A stretch of 64,000 nucleotides of DNA. Origin: RGIG5612 sp963599255. GTDB taxonomy: Bacteria; Bacillota; Clostridia; Lachnospirales; Lachnospiraceae. The stretch is taken from positions 47,878 to 111,877 of the forward strand of contig CAVBWS010000001.1 in assembly GCA_963599255.1 (NCBI GenBank). The letters run 5' to 3'. Positions 60,665 through 64,000 of the stretch are shown one piece after another (positions within the stretch are counted from its first letter, which is position 1; each line of letters begins with the position of its first letter). The position numbers and the translations under genes are program-made. The notes under the pieces were generated by a model. It was not told the origin of the DNA, made no database searches, and saw nothing but the letters and a program-made list of their open reading frames with translations.

Positions 60665-61977
60665 TCCATATATTTGCTCAGCAATTCCTTGATATTTTTC
60701 TTGTAAGCCTCTACTCCCGGCTGATTGAATGGATTAACCCCTTCAATATACGCGCTTACACCGCATACGAACTCGAAGAAATAGAACAATTCTCCCAGAC
60801 TGAATTCATCCTTGCCTGCAACGCCGATATATACCTGCGGCACCTCGCCGTCAATATGCGCCATTGCAACGCCGTCAACTGCTGTCTGATTCAGCACAGC
60901 AACCGGCTTGCCTTCTAAATATTTGAATCCGTCAAAATCATCATCGAATTCAGGAATTACGATATCCGCAGGTTCTGACTCGATATTAATTACTGTCTCG
61001 AAGATATTTCTCTCGCCCTGCTGGATCATCTGTCCCATGGAATGAAGATCCGATGTATAGCTTACCGATGCAGGGAAGATGCCATAGCCTTCCTTGCCCT
61101 CACTCTCACCGAAGAGCTGCTTAAGCCATTCTCCGAATAATCTTAAGTCCGGGTCATAATTAGCAAATATCTCAATGTATTTGTCCCAATCATATAACTG
61201 CTGACGCAGTGCTGCATATGCCATGGCCTCATTGATCTCTTCTGGGTCTGCCATCAGCTCCTCACGCATGGAAGCTGCACCCTCCATCAGTGAATCTATA
61301 TCACATCCTGCTGCCGCTATCGGAAGCAGACCTACTGCAGTAAGAACCGAATATCTGCCGCCTACATCGTCAGGAACTACAAAGGTCTCGTATCCCTCCT
61401 CATCGGCAAGAGCCTTCAACGCGCCCTTGCAGCTGTCTGTAGTTGCGTATATTCTGTCGGCAGCGCCTTCCCTGCCGTATCTGTTTTCCAGCATTTTACG
61501 GAAAATTCTGAAGGAAATCGATGTCTCCATGGTTGTGCCCGACTTGGAGATTACATTTACTGAGAAATCTCTGTCGCCAATAAGATCAATTACATCTGCT
61601 ATATATGCCGGTGTAAGATTATTGCCCACAAAATACACCTCAATATCCTGAGCCTCGCTGTCGCCCCGCAGTTTCATGTTGTACATAGAACCACGCAGGA
61701 AATCAATTGCAGCTGCTGCTCCCAGATATGATCCTCCGATGCCGCACACGATCAATACCTGAGACTGACTGCGGATTTTGTCTGCCGCAATCTTGATGCG
61801 GGCAAACTCTTCCTTATCGTAGTCCACCGGAAGATCAACCCAACCGGTAAATTCACTTCCCGGTCCTAACTTTTCAACCAAAGTTTTATATGCCAAGAGG
61901 GCTTCTTCATCAAATTGTTCAACTTCCTCGTCCGGGAGCCAATCAATGCCGCCAAATTCAACTGTTAAATTCTTCAT
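60661..61977 (-). CDS. pgi: Glucose-6-phosphate isomerase
   Basis: 438-residue PGI of the Gram-positive type, interconverting glucose-6-P and fructose-6-P. Motifs: CGIGGSYLGAAAAIDFL, VISKSGTTMETSISFR, FPASVSYTSDLHSMGQMIQ and QPGVEAYKKN. ATG 61977 has GGAAGGG upstream; seven in-frame codons before it are unlikely. Its TAA overlaps the TAA of the opposite gene inside the palindrome ATTAAT. Confidence 0.96.
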   Translation of the reverse strand: MKNLTVEFGGIDWLPDEEVEQFDEEALLAYKTLVEKLGPGSEFTGWVDLPVDYDKEEFARIKIAADKIRSQSQVLIVCGIGGSYLGAAAAIDFLRGSMYNMKLRGDSEAQDIEVYFVGNNLTPAYIADVIDLIGDRDFSVNVISKSGTTMETSISFRIFRKMLENRYGREGAADRIYATTDSCKGALKALADEEGYETFVVPDDVGGRYSVLTAVGLLPIAAAGCDIDSLMEGAASMREELMADPEEINEAMAYAALRQQLYDWDKYIEIFANYDPDLRLFGEWLKQLFGESEGKEGYGIFPASVSYTSDLHSMGQMIQQGERNIFETVINIESEPADIVIPEFDDDFDGFKYLEGKPVAVLNQTAVDGVAMAHIDGEVPQVYIGVAGKDEFSLGELFYFFEFVCGVSAYIEGVNPFNQPGVEAYKKNIKELLSKYMD

Positions 61978-62098
61978 ATACGTTTCCCTTCCCCACAAGC
62001 CTCCGGCTCGTTAGTGTTGCTGTGAAAATGTTTCTGTCTATAAAAGTCTGTCACTGCATGAGCAATTGAAATCAATCACAGTCTGCATACGATTCTGA

Positions 62099-63424
62099 TC
62101 ATCTGAGTCTTGCCGCAATCTTCTCACACTCATCCATAACCTTCTGCACGTTAATTGTGAGAATCTGTCTGTTTTCCATGAGTACCTTGCCATTTACTAT
62201 AGCAGTCTCAACTTCTGACCCCTTGGCAGAATATACAAGTCCGCTTACGGTATTGTTCTTAGGAACAAACTGCGGCACATTGAGATCTAATATTATTATA
62301 TCAGCGATGGCTCCCTCTGCGATTGTTCCAAGCTTTCCTTCCATGCCGAGAGCCTTCGCGCCATTTACTGTTGCCATATCGAGCACATCCGCTGCATCTA
62401 CGCACTTGGCCTTCTTCTCCTTGCCCTTGTACACCAGGGAGGCTATGTTCATTTCCTGAAACATATTCTGCGTATTATTGCTACCGCTTCCGTCCGTTCC
62501 GAGGCATACATTTATGCCTGCTTCCAAGAATCTGTCCACCGGGGCAAATCCATTGCCTAACTTCATATTACTCTTCGGGTTTATGGCAACGCTGACATTT
62601 TTTTCTTTAAACAGCTTAATGTCATCATCGGTTGCATTAACACAGTGAGCTGCGATTACCGGCAGCTCGAATAATCGGCCATTATCAACATACTGTACCG
62701 GTGTTATTCCTCCGTTATCCTGAGCCATATTTCTCATCTCTGTCTCACTCTCGGAGATGTGAATGGTCGCCATCATGTGCCTCTCATGGCCATAATCTGT
62801 GACTTTCTTCAGCAGGCTGGGCATTACCGAATATGGCGCATGAGGTCCTAACAGGAACTTCACACGATCATCGTCTTTATACAGATCAGCTTCCCCGAAG
62901 AATTCCCTGAATCTTCTGAGGGAATCCTTATCATCTGCCTCGCCTACCAGGCCTCTGCTTATGTATGCCCGGATGCCGCTCTCATTTGCAGCTGCCGAAC
63001 TGGCACCCTCAGGGCCTGTCTTCGCACCATTTTTAGCACTTCTTATATTCATGTCTACGAAACATGTGGTTCCCGACTGCAGCATCTCGATAATCGACAG
63101 CAATGTGGTCCAATAGCAGTCCTCTTCTGTCATATAATCTTCAACTCGATTGACTGTTCCCAGCCAATCGAAGAAGTCGAGGTCATCTGCCATATTTCTG
63201 AATACACTCATATATGCATGGGTGTGCGCATTAATAAGACCCGGCATAACCAGTTTGCCGGAAGCATCAATGACCTTGTCAGCGTTATCGCATATGCTTC
63301 CTTGTTCCTCCTTCAGAGCCACCTTGCTGATCAGTCGGTCTTCAATCAGCATATCACCGTCTGCTGTTATATATCTGCCATTCTCCCGGAGGAGTAACTT
63401 GCCATTCTTAATTAAAATCTTCAT
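62099..63424 (-). CDS. mtaD: MtaD-type amidohydrolase (MTA/SAH deaminase family)
   Basis: 441 residues. Metal ligands in GLINAHTHAYMSVFR, LGPHAPYS, HISESETE, AAHCVNA and CLGTDGSGSNN, as in the 5-methylthioadenosine/S-adenosylhomocysteine deaminases. Substrate could also be another adenosine or guanine compound. ATG 63424 (MKILIKNGKLLL) fits the family; 29 further in-frame codons upstream are unlikely. Ribosome site is weak. Confidence 0.88.
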   Translation of the reverse strand: MKILIKNGKLLLRENGRYITADGDMLIEDRLISKVALKEEQGSICDNADKVIDASGKLVMPGLINAHTHAYMSVFRNMADDLDFFDWLGTVNRVEDYMTEEDCYWTTLLSIIEMLQSGTTCFVDMNIRSAKNGAKTGPEGASSAAANESGIRAYISRGLVGEADDKDSLRRFREFFGEADLYKDDDRVKFLLGPHAPYSVMPSLLKKVTDYGHERHMMATIHISESETEMRNMAQDNGGITPVQYVDNGRLFELPVIAAHCVNATDDDIKLFKEKNVSVAINPKSNMKLGNGFAPVDRFLEAGINVCLGTDGSGSNNTQNMFQEMNIASLVYKGKEKKAKCVDAADVLDMATVNGAKALGMEGKLGTIAEGAIADIIILDLNVPQFVPKNNTVSGLVYSAKGSEVETAIVNGKVLMENRQILTINVQKVMDECEKIAARLR

Positions 63425-63764
63425 GTATATTCCAAATGTAATTATTGTTTTCTCAACCGGCATCGTAAGGACGCTCAGAATGCGCCGTAATCCGGATTTT
63501 CGTGCCTTCATTGTATCTCAAAAAGCCATGGAATACCACCAAAATTTATGACTTCATTTTAATATATATACGTAGTATAATGACTTCGGCATTTTTATAT
63601 TATGCTGCGAACTTGCGCACATCAAAATAGTCCTGCCGGCAGGATCTACCATCGGGTGCGGACGCCTGCCATATGTTTTTCATCCACAAGAGCTGCGCAT
63701 TCACTAAACAGATTAACCAATACGAACTAATAAATTTAAGAATTTCAAAAATATAAGTCAGATT
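63425..63764. other. Gap between mtaD and murG
   Basis: No gene seen. A TATAAT at 63576-63581 on the plus strand may serve murG, but its -35 is poor. CCTGCCGGCAGG (63632-63643) forms a 12-bp palindrome. Confidence 0.3.
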
Positions 63765-64000
63765 ATGAAGAAGATTTTATTAACCGGCGGCGGAACTGCT
63801 GGACACGTTACCCCCAACCTCGCGTTGGTTCCCGGACTCAGACAGGCCGGATTTACCATTGAATACATGGGCTCTTATGACGGAATTGAAAAATCGCTGG
63901 TTGAGAAGGCCAGTTTACCGTATTATGGCATTTCATCCGGCAAGCTGCGCAGATATTTAGATGTCAAGAACCTTACCGACCCCATCATGATCATCAAGGG
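63765..64000 (+). CDS. murG: MurG, undecaprenyl-PP-MurNAc-pentapeptide GlcNAc transferase (partial)
   Basis: Begins MKKILLTGGGTAGHVTPNLA, the MurG N-terminal glycine-rich loop with its conserved His, and continues YMGSYDGIEKSLVEKASLPY. The window stops after about 78 codons of an expected ~360. Adds GlcNAc to lipid I on the inner face of the membrane to give lipid II. Stands alone here, not in a dcw cluster. Confidence 0.95.
   Translation, partial: MKKILLTGGGTAGHVTPNLALVPGLRQAGFTIEYMGSYDGIEKSLVEKASLPYYGISSGKLRRYLDVKNLTDPIMIIK

Noticed and set aside
1..64000. CRISPR arrays, tRNA or rRNA genes, prophage or insertion sequences
   Set aside because: No regularly spaced short direct repeats with unique spacers, no T-arm GTTCGA-type cloverleaf, no transposase or integrase motif seen in any frame.

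Overview
The window reads as ordinary chromosome from a member of the Clostridia, most probably a Lachnospiraceae gut or rumen anaerobe (inference). The signs are strong AGGAGG-type ribosome sites with consensus TTGACA/TATAAT promoters, moderate GC, and a family mix of Na+-type membrane pyrophosphatase, the RecD2-MreB-ComF block, DUF5711 beside CvpA, a CD1871A-type CXXC micro-protein, TrpB2 and many ferredoxin-like proteins. I see no prophage, insertion sequence, CRISPR array, rRNA or tRNA. Both edges cut genes: rpsG at the left and murG at the right.

Layout. 0-10 kb: rpsL-rpsG, proC-ylmH, then mreB-recD2-comF and rpsT-hppA on the minus strand. 10-15 kb: a phosphocholine-type operon containing a wHTH/LicC/LicA fusion, a second LicC and a BCCT choline-type transporter, with trmO at its end. 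15-18 kb: a short Hsp70 and a lone prepilin peptidase. 18-23 kb: a thiamine-precursor (HMP) uptake operon, thiD plus ABC genes with two permeases, behind a TPP riboswitch and terminator. 23-28 kb: YolD/Y-family polymerase, an AraC regulator and a MATE exporter with a structured leader. 28-35 kb: a large secreted repeat-rich protein, thiE, lysA and an aquaporin. 35-42 kb: a double-Cache/MscS channel and a thiol-redox cluster (FTR-like protein, TlpA-like protein, CD1871A, NapH-like protein, thioredoxin). 42-51 kb: prolyl-tRNA editing, a HAD phosphatase, an inactivated YugP-like protein, lrgAB, an Fe-S protein pair, pncC, carbonic anhydrase and queF. 51-53 kb: a queuosine-precursor transporter with a structured, terminator-controlled leader, next to a ~0.92 kb gene-free transcription unit that looks like a large structured RNA. 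53-64 kb: trpB2, a LysR regulator, cvpA-DUF5711, a coiled-coil membrane protein, sirtuin, pgi, an mtaD-type deaminase and the start of murG.

The strongest candidates for something undescribed are: the ~0.92 kb structured RNA at 52.1-53.05 kb, with its own promoter, nested helices and a terminator entangled with an 8-codon ORF; the compact promoter/structured RNA/18-codon ORF/perfect 36-bp palindrome unit at 28.26-28.46 kb; a family of about ten intergenic palindromic repeats spread through the window; a second, diverged ~107-bp repeat pair placed inside two transporter-linked gene strings; and the double-Cache/MscS fusion. Coordinates, motifs and hairpins were read directly; family names come from recognising motifs by eye, without database searches.
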